Assembly (NCBI GenBank): GCA_040905145.1 | Contig: JBBDSC010000096.1 | Span: 1-40,290 of the forward strand | Direction of reading: 5' to 3' | Length of the DNA: 40,290 nt | DNA from: DATGMS01 sp040905145 | GTDB taxonomy: Bacteria; Bacteroidota; Bacteroidia; Cytophagales; Cyclobacteriaceae | Shown here: piece by piece, positions 7,925 to 17,331 of the stretch | Numbering within the stretch: position 1 is the first letter of the stretch | How the letters are laid out: each line of letters opens with the position of its first letter | The notes under the pieces: model-generated | Database searches by the model: none | What the model was told of the DNA's origin: nothing | The model's input: only the letters and a program-made list of their open reading frames with translations | Translations under genes and position numbers: made by a program

Positions 7925-10900
7925 TTATTTTTCTAACGAGACTTCTAATTCTTCAACAGGATTTTCGGTGATTTCCTGCTGAGGCTTTTTCTTTTTGGAG
8001 AAAAGCACATAAAGTCCGGGAATCAGCAGCAGTCCAAAAATGGTTCCGGACAACATCCCTCCTGCCGCCGCGGTACCAATGGAACGGTTGCCCAAAGCCC
8101 CTGCACCGGAAGCTATACAAAGAGGGATCAGTCCGGCAATAAAAGCAAAGGAGGTCATCAAAATAGGCCGCAACCTGGCCACAGAACCTTCAATGGCCGC
8201 TTCTATAACAGAAAACCCCGACTTTCTTTTCTGAACAGCAAATTCTATGATCAGGATGGCATTTTTACCCAATAGCCCAATCAACATAATCAATGCCACC
8301 TGTGCATAAATGTTGTTTTGAAGATCCAAAAGATAAAGTGCGGCAAAGGAGCCAAAAACACCTGCAGGAAGGAAAAGAATAACCGGTAGCGGCAACAGAA
8401 AACTCTCATACTGGGCAGCCAGCAGAAGGTAAACAAACAAAAGACAGATCAGAAAAATATAGATGGCCTGGTTGCCGGTTTGCACTTCTTGGCGGGTCAT
8501 CCCATACCAATCATAACTATATCCCTGAGGAAGCTTCTCCTGAGCAATTTTTTGAATGGCTGCAATGGCATCTCCTGAGCTGAACCCCTCGGCCGGAATA
8601 CCCTTTAATTTGGCCGAATTGTACATATTGTGCCTTTCCAGTTGCTCCGGTCCATATATCTTCTCCATTTTTATAAAGGAAGAAATTGGAACCATTTCCC
8701 CCAGTTCATTTTTAACCTGAACTTTCAGGACATCCTCCGGGGTAGCTCTGTACTGTGGAGCAGCCTGTACCATCACATCGTACATATTATCAAAACGTAC
8801 AAAGTCAGAGATATACATGCCCCCCATTAAAACCTGAAGGGTACTCATGGTTTTTTGGATGCTTACCCCCTTTTTTGCAGCTATATCCTGATCAACATGT
8901 ACCATGAACTGGGGATAACTTGCATCAAAATCTGAATTGGCAAATCCAATTTCAGGAGCTTTCATCAGCTCCTGCACAAGATCCTGGGTGACAACATTGA
9001 GTTTTTCTAAATTTCCACTGCCGGTTTGGTCCAAAACTTTCATTTGGAACCCACTGGAATTACCAAAACCTGAAACCGTGGGGGGTAAGAAAAATTCCAC
9101 CTGGGCATCTGAAATGTGCCTGGTAACGGACTCCAGCTCCTGAATGGTAGCTTGGATGGATCTTTCCCTTTCTCCCCAATTTTTTAGATTGACCATGCCC
9201 ATTCCATAGGAAGCCCCTGAAAGACCACTTGCCAGACTATATCCTGCCAGGGTGGAAACCGACTCCACTTCCTCCAGTCCCTCTGCCAATTGTTGTATTT
9301 CATCCATAACTCTTTCTGTCCGCTCTACGGTAGCGCCCACTGGCGTGTTGACGTTTATATAGATCATACTTTGGTCTTCAACTGGAATAAAACCCGAAGG
9401 AAGTATATTGGCAATTCCCCAGGTCCCAGCAAAAAATGCCCCCAATACCAAAACGGTCAATAACCTTCTTCCTACAATGAGGCCCAGCCCAAGCTTATAT
9501 TTTTGGGCAAATTTTTCATAACCAAGGTTAAATTTGTCGAAGAATTTCTGAAGAAGGTTTTTGCTTTTTGGTTTTCCATAATGGTTTTTTAAAACAATGG
9601 CACAGAGTGCCGGAGTTAATGTTAGGGCATTGATACCCGAAATGACAATAGCAATAGCCAGGGTAATGGAAAATTGTCGGTAAAAAATACCTACGGGCCC
9701 ATCCATAAATGCCACCGGTATAAATACTGCGGACATCACCAAGGTAATGGCTACAATGGCTGAACTCATTTCCTTCATAGCCTCTATGGTTGCCTCCATT
9801 GGTTGAAGGTTATATTCTTCCATTTTTGCATGAACCGCTTCCACCACCACAATGGCATTATCCACCACTATACCGATCGCGAGAACCATGGCAAACAACG
9901 TCAAAAGGTTGATGGAGAAGCCAAATAGCTGCATAAAAAAAAGTGTACCGATCAGTGCCACAGGAACTGCCAAAGCGGGAATAAGCGTAGACCGAAAATC
10001 CTGAAGAAAGATAAACACCACCAGAAACACCAATATAAAGGCCTCAATCAATGTTTTTAACACTTCTTCAATGGAGGCATCCAAAAAGCGGGAAACATCA
10101 TAGGTCACTTTATAATCCATCCCCGGAGGAAAAGAACCTGCTTTTAGCTCCACCATTTTTTCTTTTACATTTTTGATCACCTCTCTGGCGTTGGAACCGG
10201 GTCTTTGGATGATCATTACCGAGGCAGCGGGTTTTCCATCCGTTTTGGAAATCCGGCCATAGTTCAGGGAGCCAAACTCCACATCCGCTACATCTTTTAA
10301 TCTTAATATAGATCCATCTTCCAAATCGGCCCGGATGACCAGATTTTCATATTGTCTGGTTTCATAAAATTTACCGGTGTACCGGAGCACATACTGTAGC
10401 ATTTGAGAATCTTTACCTGAACTAATCCCTACAAGTCCAGGGGCTGCTTCAATATTTTGCCTTTGAATGGCTTCCACCAATTCGTCCGTGGAAATCTTAT
10501 AAGCTGTCATCCGGTCGGGTTTCAACCATATTCTCATGGAGTAGTCTTTGGTACTCATAATCTCGGCAAAACCTACCCCGTCCACCCTTCGCAGTTCCTG
10601 AAGCACATTCAGGTCAGCAAAATTATATATAAACTTTTCATCCAATGACGTGTCCTCACTCATCACGTTGATGTAAAGCAAAAGACCTTCAACCTCTTTT
10701 TCAACCGTCACCCCAGCTTTAACCACATCTTCCGGCAGCTCATTGACCACTGTCGATACCCTGTTCTGAACTTCCACGGCTGCATTGTCAGGGTTAACTT
10801 CCGCATCAAAATATACTTTGATGGAGGCTGTTCCCCTGTTACTGGATACCGAACTCATATACATCATTCCAGGAACTCCATTGATCACTTTTTCCAAAGG

Positions 10901-11089
10901 GGTGGTAACAGTTTTGGCCACCACCTCCGCATTGGCTCCCCTGTATTTGGCCTTTACCACTACTGAGGGCGGGGCAATATCAGGAAAGAGGGCCACTGGT
11001 AAGGAAACCAGGGATAAAAGACCCAAAAGAACAAAAAAAAGCGAGATGACCAGTGATAATATAGGCCGTTGGATAAATTTTTTTACCAT
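7925..11089 (-). CDS. RND efflux pump, HAE1 (AcrB-like) inner-membrane transporter
   Basis: A 1054-residue proton-driven multidrug exporter with the usual twelve transmembrane helices and two large periplasmic loops. The N terminus (FIQRPILSLVISLFFVLLGL) is typical. TM4 reads AIGIVVDNAIVVVE, so the AcrB proton-relay pair D407/D408 corresponds here to D410 and N411. The TM10 lysine is present as K942 in IGLLGKNA. The Asp-Asn variant is common in Bacteroidota pumps. It lies between the adaptor gene (42 bases upstream) and the channel gene (8 bases downstream). Substrates cannot be read from the sequence. No regulator gene is adjacent in the window. Confidence 0.97.
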   Translation of the reverse strand: MVKKFIQRPILSLVISLFFVLLGLLSLVSLPVALFPDIAPPSVVVKAKYRGANAEVVAKTVTTPLEKVINGVPGMMYMSSVSSNRGTASIKVYFDAEVNPDNAAVEVQNRVSTVVNELPEDVVKAGVTVEKEVEGLLLYINVMSEDTSLDEKFIYNFADLNVLQELRRVDGVGFAEIMSTKDYSMRIWLKPDRMTAYKISTDELVEAIQRQNIEAAPGLVGISSGKDSQMLQYVLRYTGKFYETRQYENLVIRADLEDGSILRLKDVADVEFGSLNYGRISKTDGKPAASVMIIQRPGSNAREVIKNVKEKMVELKAGSFPPGMDYKVTYDVSRFLDASIEEVLKTLIEAFILVFLVVFIFLQDFRSTLIPALAVPVALIGTLFFMQLFGFSINLLTLFAMVLAIGIVVDNAIVVVEAVHAKMEEYNLQPMEATIEAMKEMSSAIVAITLVMSAVFIPVAFMDGPVGIFYRQFSITLAIAIVISGINALTLTPALCAIVLKNHYGKPKSKNLLQKFFDKFNLGYEKFAQKYKLGLGLIVGRRLLTVLVLGAFFAGTWGIANILPSGFIPVEDQSMIYINVNTPVGATVERTERVMDEIQQLAEGLEEVESVSTLAGYSLASGLSGASYGMGMVNLKNWGERERSIQATIQELESVTRHISDAQVEFFLPPTVSGFGNSSGFQMKVLDQTGSGNLEKLNVVTQDLVQELMKAPEIGFANSDFDASYPQFMVHVDQDIAAKKGVSIQKTMSTLQVLMGGMYISDFVRFDNMYDVMVQAAPQYRATPEDVLKVQVKNELGEMVPISSFIKMEKIYGPEQLERHNMYNSAKLKGIPAEGFSSGDAIAAIQKIAQEKLPQGYSYDWYGMTRQEVQTGNQAIYIFLICLLFVYLLLAAQYESFLLPLPVILFLPAGVFGSFAALYLLDLQNNIYAQVALIMLIGLLGKNAILIIEFAVQKRKSGFSVIEAAIEGSVARLRPILMTSFAFIAGLIPLCIASGAGALGNRSIGTAAAGGMLSGTIFGLLLIPGLYVLFSKKKKPQQEITENPVEELEVSLEK

Positions 11090-11131
11090 TATTCTGAAAA
11101 GCTATGCAACTATTATAAGCAACAGGTGAAA

Positions 11132-12295
11132 TTATTGAAACTGGGAATTGGGATCATTTTCTTGTTCTCCCTCTACCAGGTCCAATGCGATAAAATTTGG
11201 GGTGATAGGCATGCCTTCCTTGAGATTTTGAATGCCTTCATACACCAGCTTTTCCCCTACCTCAATGCCCATATCCACCACGTAATAGTGGGAAAACCGT
11301 GCTTTCGGAACAAAACTTTTCATTTTGACCGTATTGTCCACATCTACAACAAATACATAGTTTCTGTCCTGTATTTCAAAGACCGCTTTTTGAGGAACAA
11401 TGATGGCTCCATTGATTTTTTTTGTAAGAACAACTTTTCCTGTAGCCCCGTGTTTTAAAACCTGCTTAGGGTTAGGAAACCGGGCCCTAAAAGCAATGGT
11501 ACCAGTATTGGCATTGAATTCTCCCTGCATAGTTTCTATTTGTCCATCATACGGATAGGTGGAACCATCAGCTAAAATTAACTTTACAGTATTGCTTTCC
11601 CTGTCGTTTTCAGCTTTGATATATTCCAGATATTCCCGCTCAGATACATTGAAATAAACATGGATCGCACTAATGTCAGAGACAGTGGTCAGGAGATTTC
11701 CATGACCTATCAAACTTCCTATTTTAAAAGGAATTCTATCGATAAGGCCATTAAATGGCGCTTTAATTTCTGTATAGGACAATTGCACGGAAGCATTGCG
11801 CTCCGCTGATTTTGCCTCCTCAATTTTTGCCAGGACCGCATTATGCCTGGCCAAGGTAACGTGAAGTTCGGATGCGGAGATCACATTGTTATCCACCATG
11901 ATCCTCAACCTATCCACCTCATACTCCACAGCTTTAGCTTCAGCAATGGCACTTTCCAGATTGGCACTGGCCTTTGCTAATTCTGCTTTGTATTCTTCAT
12001 CGTTTGTTTTAAATAAGACCTGGCCTTTACGGACATAATGACCTTCATCCACAAGGATTTCCTCTAGAAATCCCTGTACTCTTGCCCTAAGCTCCACATT
12101 TTGAACAGCCTCAATATCGGCGACATATTCCCTTAAAAGGGTGGTATCTATAGCTGTAACTTCATATACAGGGACTTCTTTGGGAACAGTGGCTCCTATC
12201 TGTGGTTTACTTTCTGTTTTACAGCTGGTAAGGACCAAGGTTAAAAACAATCCCTGCAAAAAAGCTTTGGACAGGTGATGAATAAATTTTTTCAT
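11132..12295 (-). CDS. RND efflux periplasmic adaptor (MFP) lipoprotein
   Basis: A membrane-fusion protein of the HlyD/AcrA type. From the ATG at 12295 it has 387 residues and a clean lipoprotein signal ending LTSC (Cys25). The in-frame ATG at 12322 adds nine residues (MLRRYFNLK) ahead of the signal and looks less natural. The order is a barrel-sandwich half motif (ARVQGFLEEILVDEGHYVRKGQVLF), a helical hairpin rich in Ala and Glu, the second lipoyl half (IKAPFNGLIDRIPFKIGSL), then a beta-barrel domain. It links pump and channel across the periplasm and is the first gene of the operon. Confidence 0.95.
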   Translation of the reverse strand: MKKFIHHLSKAFLQGLFLTLVLTSCKTESKPQIGATVPKEVPVYEVTAIDTTLLREYVADIEAVQNVELRARVQGFLEEILVDEGHYVRKGQVLFKTNDEEYKAELAKASANLESAIAEAKAVEYEVDRLRIMVDNNVISASELHVTLARHNAVLAKIEEAKSAERNASVQLSYTEIKAPFNGLIDRIPFKIGSLIGHGNLLTTVSDISAIHVYFNVSEREYLEYIKAENDRESNTVKLILADGSTYPYDGQIETMQGEFNANTGTIAFRARFPNPKQVLKHGATGKVVLTKKINGAIIVPQKAVFEIQDRNYVFVVDVDNTVKMKSFVPKARFSHYYVVDMGIEVGEKLVYEGIQNLKEGMPITPNFIALDLVEGEQENDPNSQFQ

Positions 12296-12857
12296 TTTCA
12301 AATTAAAATAACGCCTCAACATTTATCTTTTCAATTAAAAGCCCCTTTAGATTTTATGGCTGTGAACAATTATTCCCGGAATCAATGAAGTCAAAAATTT
12401 TCGGTTTTGGTACCTCGTAAATTCAAAACAAAACTATCTGTTAAATTTTCCCGGAGATCAAAATTTCTGTGAAAGGCATATTTTAATGATAAAAGCGCAA
12501 AAATGAAAACCGACAAAATCACTTTGAGTAAATCTTATGGGATATAGCGATATTTAATTTTTATTTTATATTATTTTCAAAATATTAAATATAAAAATAT
12601 AGGGAATGCATTATTTATAGATGTTGTTTCAAATCAGCATTTATGTCAATAAAACGCCTATAAATGCATTTTGTTTATGGCATAAGTCAACTTTTTGTCC
12701 CCATTGATCATCTTTCAGTGTCCTGATGGAAGCTGAAATATTTTCCACAAAACAACCTGAAAATCATCATCCGGTGAGGCCCGTCTTCCTTTCTTAATGT
12801 ATTCTATTACCTTTGCCTTTCCAAAAAAAAACAGTATGGACAATTCCCCCTTCAAGC
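12296..12857. other. Divergent AT-rich spacer with a candidate promoter box
   Basis: About 560 bases lie between the efflux operon and a short plus-strand frame. The middle (12540-12620) is extremely AT-rich. A TACCTTTG box fitting the Bacteroidota -7 element lies at 12808-12815 and could drive the short frame at 12858. I see no coding sequence and no clear promoter for the efflux operon. Confidence 0.5.
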
Positions 12858-13004
12858 ATGGAATCCTTAGATGATGCCTGCCTTTTTACCGGGAAGGATG
12901 ATTATCCAAGTGTGGATCAATTATGCTCCCTGGTAAAGGAATATGCTCCAAACAGGACGGTAGAGGTAGCTGATGATATCATTAGGATGATGGATAAATC
13001 CTGA
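12858..13004 (+). CDS. Small hypothetical protein (48 aa)
   Basis: A short frame begins at ATG 12858 and encodes an acidic protein (MESLDDACLFTGKDDYPS at its start, VEVADDIIRMMDKS at its end) with normal-looking amino-acid use. A TACCTTTG box stands about 40 bases upstream, a suitable distance for a promoter. The frame is open back to a TTG at 12813, but that would start inside the box. I do not recognise a family, and the downstream neighbours are on the opposite strand, so there is no operon support. Confidence 0.4.
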   Translation: MESLDDACLFTGKDDYPSVDQLCSLVKEYAPNRTVEVADDIIRMMDKS

Positions 13005-13048
13005 GTTTACCGGCTTCCATTTTACCTGTTTTTTAAAATCAGAAACTG

Positions 13049-14053
13049 TCAGGTTAACCCCAATGCCTGCTTGATCATTTTTCTGTACATTTTGGGGGTG
13101 GTATAAGCCACTTTGAACAAAGGCTTTTTGAAAAACAAAGACAAAGATGATTTGGTCCCGCTTTGCCTGATCATTTCATACCATCTCATAAGTATTGCCC
13201 TGTGCAGAAGGTTTTTAGGAAAAACCCCTTTAATGTCATTGCCTATTTTGAAGGCTTTAAATAGGTCGAAATAATCCATCAATTCCATCGGACCTTCAGG
13301 CAATGACCTGATAAAAGAAAGATGGGTCTTAAGCAATCGCCCATCATGGGGGATTCCCAGGCTTTGATGCATGTAGCGGACAATTTGCTCCTCTCCTTGC
13401 TGCATCAAAGCTTCTTTTTCTGAAGAAATATTGTGGTTATGGACCCGGTACCGGACCAATACTTTATCCATGTTATCCACCGGATAAAGTTTACTGATGC
13501 GGAATGCCAATTCATAATCATCACAAATGCCCATCTCTTTATACCCTCCAAGCTCTTCAATGGCTTCTTTCCTGAACATGACAGTTGAATTGACAAAAAC
13601 ATTCCTGAAAAGCAATCCGATACCAACTTCATGGGGACGAAAAGGCATCTTATAAAATTCACCGGTGGGTTTTCCATTGGAATCAATCACTTCGGCATGT
13701 CCTCCCGACAAAGCCAATTGGGGGTTTTCCGTCATATGCCTATATTGTAACGCAATCCTTTCCGGCAGGGCGATATCATCACAATCCAAGGTGGCCACCA
13801 GTTCCCCATAGGCTTCATTCACGCCCCTGTTCCTGGTAAAAGCTATTCCCTTGTTTTTCCCATTGTTCAGCAGCCGGATCCTCGGGTCATTATAGCTGTT
13901 GATGATGCTTGTACTTTCATCAGTAGACCCATCATTGATAATCAACAATTCCAGATCATGAAACGTCTGGTTAAGTACACTGTCCATGGCCGGTTTAAGA
14001 TAGGCTGCACCATTATATACTGCCATGACCACGGTTACTTTTGGCCTCTTCAT
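13049..14053 (-). CDS. Glycosyltransferase family 2
   Basis: A GT-A-fold inverting sugar transferase of 334 residues. The start ATG at 14053 directly precedes MKRPKVTVVMAVYNG, the standard first strand of GT2, and overlaps the stop of the fucosyltransferase gene as ATGA. Longer in-frame starts would lie inside that gene. The nucleotide-binding DGSTDES is at 41-47 and the metal-binding DCDD at 90-93. There are no membrane segments, so it is probably cytoplasmic, acting on a lipid-linked glycan. It is the last gene of the glycan cluster. Donor and acceptor are unknown. Confidence 0.93.
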   Translation of the reverse strand: MKRPKVTVVMAVYNGAAYLKPAMDSVLNQTFHDLELLIINDGSTDESTSIINSYNDPRIRLLNNGKNKGIAFTRNRGVNEAYGELVATLDCDDIALPERIALQYRHMTENPQLALSGGHAEVIDSNGKPTGEFYKMPFRPHEVGIGLLFRNVFVNSTVMFRKEAIEELGGYKEMGICDDYELAFRISKLYPVDNMDKVLVRYRVHNHNISSEKEALMQQGEEQIVRYMHQSLGIPHDGRLLKTHLSFIRSLPEGPMELMDYFDLFKAFKIGNDIKGVFPKNLLHRAILMRWYEMIRQSGTKSSLSLFFKKPLFKVAYTTPKMYRKMIKQALGLT

Positions 14054-14907
14054 ATGGTAATCCATTTGTGGTGTATCAGCCCCGAAGTGTCCACTCCGGG
14101 AGTATTGATCCATTTTTCCGGTGAAACCACTATTTTTTCCCCATGGGGATTTAACCAGGCTCCCCACCAACTGAAACTGCTGTTGGCTATTATATGATGT
14201 CTACAAAGCGCCATCAACTGCATGTCTCTATGGCTGTTTTCCCCCTTGTTCCAATCCACAAAGATGGCCTCTGATAAGGATAAATTGCTTCTGCACCAAG
14301 CGATATCATTTGAAAAAACAACAAACTGTGGATTTTCCACTTTTTCTTTCATTACTTCTATGCCTTTTTGGTAGTAATCCAGGTTGCAAATATCACCCAA
14401 TATGGGGTGATCCAGGTAATCACCCCTCCTCACATGAATAGATACAGAGGGCGTCTTTTTGACCTGCTGACCAACCGCCAAATTCTTTCCTTCCAGCTTC
14501 CTTTTAAATTCAAAGGCTTTTCTAAGTTGTGGTGTGATGGCTTGATGGTACAAGCAGTGCTGCCAGTAGCCCCAAAAATAACGCGGAGATGAATCCTGAT
14601 AAATGAGCGGATCAAAACCAAATTCTTCCTTTTCTGGATGCCAGGCATGTTTGGTATTATATATTCTTCTAAGTTTTCTGGTTATCCAATCCCTCCTTTC
14701 CTGTCCATATATTCTTAATTCAAAAGGACTTGCCTTTTCCAGTTGGATAGGGAATACCTTTTCCAACTCAAAGCCATAATGCAGGGAATAGTCTTCAAAC
14801 CCCGTCAAATCCGCTTTCACCTTTCCAAAATGCTGCTTTAAGGAAAGATAAAAGGCAAACTGAAACATCTGGTTGCCCAAGCCCCCCAAAAACTTCACTA
14901 CTTTCAT
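14050..14907 (-). CDS. GT11 alpha-1,2-fucosyltransferase-like enzyme
   Basis: A 285-residue GT11 protein. It starts with MKVVKFLGGLGNQMFQFAFY, the family's GGLGNQ(M/L)FQ motif, and carries the GDP-fucose-binding HVRRGDY at 158-164, FSNDIAWC at 198-205 and the ANSSFSWWGAWL block at 241-252. Members transfer L-fucose from GDP-fucose in alpha-1,2 linkage, usually onto galactose. ATG 14907 overlaps the previous gene's stop as ATGA and its own stop overlaps the next start the same way, so three genes are translationally coupled. The finished polysaccharide or glycoprotein glycan is therefore probably fucosylated. GDP-fucose synthesis genes are not in the window. Confidence 0.94.
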   Translation of the reverse strand: MKVVKFLGGLGNQMFQFAFYLSLKQHFGKVKADLTGFEDYSLHYGFELEKVFPIQLEKASPFELRIYGQERRDWITRKLRRIYNTKHAWHPEKEEFGFDPLIYQDSSPRYFWGYWQHCLYHQAITPQLRKAFEFKRKLEGKNLAVGQQVKKTPSVSIHVRRGDYLDHPILGDICNLDYYQKGIEVMKEKVENPQFVVFSNDIAWCRSNLSLSEAIFVDWNKGENSHRDMQLMALCRHHIIANSSFSWWGAWLNPHGEKIVVSPEKWINTPGVDTSGLIHHKWITI

Positions 14908-15650
14908 TCTTTTGTAAAATAAAAACAACCGCAACCATATACCTGCCTTTCCAAAAGCTGTTCATTAGGATCGGAAACAAGTCCACCATCTTTTTCATCT
15001 TCCGGTATAAGAGTAAAATCCTTCAGAACCAAATCCGGAAATAAATCCAAAACCTGTTGCTTGGTGTAAACCCTATGTGCATTAAAGAATATCCGATTAA
15101 GCCGACCAATGGGCACCACGAAAAAAAGATGTCCTCCCACTGCCAATACCCGTTTTAACTCGTTGACGGCTTTTATATCCCCATCGTAATCCAAAGGATC
15201 ACCATAACGCCCTAATCCAATATGTTCGATCGTGTGCATACAGGAAAGCGATTCTATTGAATTGTTTTCAAAAGGCAAGGAAAGCAAATCGGCTGACAAG
15301 GAATTAAGATTGCTTAAAGAAAGATTGGCTGGTCTATAATCATAAAAATCCACCGGAACAAAAGCCGATAAAACAGAACAGAATTGCAGTGCTGAAGAAA
15401 TGTCCACATGTTTGGCCGGCTTGACCTCAGCAATTATCCGCGCTGCCCAGGCAGGGTGATATACATAGTGGCGGTCAAACCCAGTAGAGGGGGTGTTATC
15501 GTTTAAGCAAGGATAAAAATCTTCCTGATTTAATGAAAAACGCTTAGGAGAAGATTTTTCCATTTCACGGAGAGTATCAAAATCAGCCAGTAAACGTGGA
15601 TCTGCCTTAGGTCTGTTTTTGAAGAAAATCCGCTTTATTTTCCTTATCAT
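14904..15650 (-). CDS. DUF268 family methyltransferase-like protein
   Basis: A 248-residue protein of the DUF268 type, related to class I SAM-dependent methyltransferases. A motif-I-like strand HVDISSAL is at 81-88, an acidic strand end DFYDYRP at 101-107, and the hallmark SCMHTIEHIGLGRYGDPLD at about 136-154, followed by VLAVGGHLFFVVP, the usual post-motif strand. The Gly-rich SAM loop is weak, so catalysis is not assured. DUF268 proteins are often found among glycosyltransferases in surface-polysaccharide loci, where sugar methylation or chain-length capping has been suggested. Its stop overlaps the fucosyltransferase start by four bases. Confidence 0.82.
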   Translation of the reverse strand: MIRKIKRIFFKNRPKADPRLLADFDTLREMEKSSPKRFSLNQEDFYPCLNDNTPSTGFDRHYVYHPAWAARIIAEVKPAKHVDISSALQFCSVLSAFVPVDFYDYRPANLSLSNLNSLSADLLSLPFENNSIESLSCMHTIEHIGLGRYGDPLDYDGDIKAVNELKRVLAVGGHLFFVVPIGRLNRIFFNAHRVYTKQQVLDLFPDLVLKDFTLIPEDEKDGGLVSDPNEQLLERQVYGCGCFYFTKE

Positions 15651-15668
15651 TATATTCCGGTTAATATC

Positions 15669-16856
15669 TTACGCTTCTTTGGGAGTTTCAAGAAGCAGTT
15701 TTCTATAAGATTGTTCAAACTTTTCTTCTCCAAAGTTTTTTTGTGCAAATTCAAAGGCGTTATTGCTAAACTCCTCTAAAAGATCTTTATTTCGACAAAG
15801 ATGGGAAATTCGGTAAACAAACTCATCCACAATTTCTCCGGGATTTTTTTTATCCTCTACCAAAAACCCGTTTTTATAGGAATTCGAGGAAATGTAGGTA
15901 GGGATTTCGCCTACATTGGTAGAGATCGGCACCACCCCATGACCCATTCCCTCCATAATGACCAAGGGAAAGCCCTCCCGCCAGGAAGTCACCAGAATTA
16001 GATGTGCTTGACGGTAAATTTCGTTTAATTTCTCTTTGTCAAACAATTCCCCAATCAGTGTGGTATTGGACCAAACCTGTCCCACAAGACCTGAAAAGCC
16101 CCCCACCATGATACAATCTGCCGGTATTTGTTTTTCAAAACACCGTTTGGTAACTTCAACAAAAATCTCCGGACGTTTTTCCGGAGCATTTCTTGCCACA
16201 AACAAAACTTTCAAATTTCCGGAGTAGTCCTTTGATGGTCTGTTTGTAGGGATAGGGGTTTTATTGGTGATAATGGTCAACCTTTCCAGGTACTTGAGAT
16301 CAATGCCTTTTTCCAGGTATAAATCCCTGAAATCTTTTTTGGTGTTTTCCCCAAGAATTACCCGGTGATCCAACCGTTGAACATATGGAAGACTGTATAT
16401 TTCCGGCCCATTGGGGTCAAAGGTAAAGGCATGGATAAGATCAACCACTTTCACATGGGCTTTCAGGTATGGGATAAGCGAATAAAAAAAAGGACTATGA
16501 CAACCAAAAATAACAGGGGCCTTACGATTATTGATTGTAAAGGCAATTTTTTTTAACATGAATAAGCGGAAGGATCTTTTTTCCGTCCATCTCCCCAGTA
16601 CCACCGTAGTCGAATAATTCTGAAACTCCTCTTTAAATCCATTGTTGATGGATTGATCAGTTAGAAAACAGAGTGTGTTTTCCTTTTTAAATACTTTTAA
16701 TATATCTGCATGCACCCTTTCCCCGCCCCCAATTTGCCAGAAAGGAAAGAAAAAAAATAAATCATAGTTCCCCTTCAACTCCTTATTAATGGTGGAATAC
16801 CTTAACAGTGCTTTTAGATTTTCTGATTTCCTTTGAAAAATGGTTTTGATGGACAT
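15669..16856 (-). CDS. Glycosyltransferase family 4 (GT-B)
   Basis: A 395-residue GT-B-fold retaining glycosyltransferase. The N-terminal half contains the acceptor-side loop FWQIGGGERVHADIL (39-53). The C-terminal half has the LKVLFVARNAPEKRPE strand and the donor-binding E-x7-E motif EGFPLVIME (E294, E302). It begins the second block of the cluster, lies 18 bases before the DUF268 gene, and follows the repeat island that splits the cluster. Linkage and sugar cannot be predicted. Confidence 0.92.
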   Translation of the reverse strand: MSIKTIFQRKSENLKALLRYSTINKELKGNYDLFFFFPFWQIGGGERVHADILKVFKKENTLCFLTDQSINNGFKEEFQNYSTTVVLGRWTEKRSFRLFMLKKIAFTINNRKAPVIFGCHSPFFYSLIPYLKAHVKVVDLIHAFTFDPNGPEIYSLPYVQRLDHRVILGENTKKDFRDLYLEKGIDLKYLERLTIITNKTPIPTNRPSKDYSGNLKVLFVARNAPEKRPEIFVEVTKRCFEKQIPADCIMVGGFSGLVGQVWSNTTLIGELFDKEKLNEIYRQAHLILVTSWREGFPLVIMEGMGHGVVPISTNVGEIPTYISSNSYKNGFLVEDKKNPGEIVDEFVYRISHLCRNKDLLEEFSNNAFEFAQKNFGEEKFEQSYRKLLLETPKEA

Positions 16857-16987
16857 CGATATTGAATTATAAATTACAAGTTATAAATGATGAATGATGA
16901 CTTAAAAGTTATAATTCATCCTGTATAATTTCTTTCCGCCCCAGAAGCTTTTAACTTACCATCTTATTCGGCCCTAGATTTTCTGTG

Positions 16988-17010
16988 TCACGTCCTGAAT
17001 TTAGTTGACA
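16988..17010 (+). repeat. Solo insertion-sequence-like end (copy A)
   Basis: Twenty-three bases, containing CCTGAATTTAGTTGACA, are identical to 38868-38890 in the same orientation. Past the repeat both copies continue with T-rich sequence (ATTTTTC here, CTTTTCC there). At the other locus the motif is one arm of an inverted repeat. Here the opposite arm is missing, so this appears to be a single orphan end. Confidence 0.65.
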
Positions 17011-17060
17011 ATTTTTCTTTTTTTATCCTCAAACCATCTACCGAAAAACTAATTCAACCC

Positions 17061-17075
17061 TGCCTACCGACAGGC
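17061..17075. repeat. Small GCCT/AGGC hairpin repeat (copy 1)
   Basis: TGCCTACCGACAGGC forms a short stem-loop. Its reverse complement matches 23160-23176 at 13 of 17 aligned positions, and all four differences are transitions, so the two are probably copies of one short palindromic family. Confidence 0.4.
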
Positions 17076-17110
17076 TCTACAGGTTGGGTCGTAGGGAGAT
17101 ATTCTTTGAT

Positions 17111-17173
17111 CCCCGGGTTACATTCGTACGTCATTTCACCCCGGGCTATCCATCTTTTACCCCTTCAGGGTAA
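17111..17173. repeat. REP-like palindromic cluster
   Basis: Two CCCGGG sites (17112-17117, 17140-17145) flank a central CGTACG palindrome (17125-17130). A TTACCC / GGGTAA hairpin with loop CTTCA follows (17157-17173). Such dense GC-rich palindromes in a spacer resemble REP/BIME elements mobilised by TnpA-REP (RAYT) transposases. No such transposase is in the window. Confidence 0.5.
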
Positions 17174-17331
17174 CAACGTTGACTTTGAACTTCCGATGCC
17201 AAACCCTTCCGTCTCCCTCTCCCTTCGTCTCTTCGTCCCTAAGGAACTCCCCACGTCAAGTTCATCTGTTTCTGACATCCTACATCTGACCTCCGACCCT
17301 CTTCAAGTACTCCCTACTTCATTCTTGGCTC

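Larger units (their letters stand above)
16857..17331. other. Repeat island inside the glycan cluster
   Basis: About 475 bases without a gene separate two co-oriented blocks of glycosyltransferase genes. In order it holds an insertion-sequence-like end (16988-17010), a GCCT/AGGC hairpin (17061-17075), a CCCGGG-flanked palindromic stretch (17111-17173) and a pyrimidine-rich tract (17200-17331) with short repeats of the CTGACATCC type. The open frames here have low-complexity products (Pro/Ser/Leu) and are not genes. A promoter for the downstream block may lie here but is not evident. Confidence 0.7.
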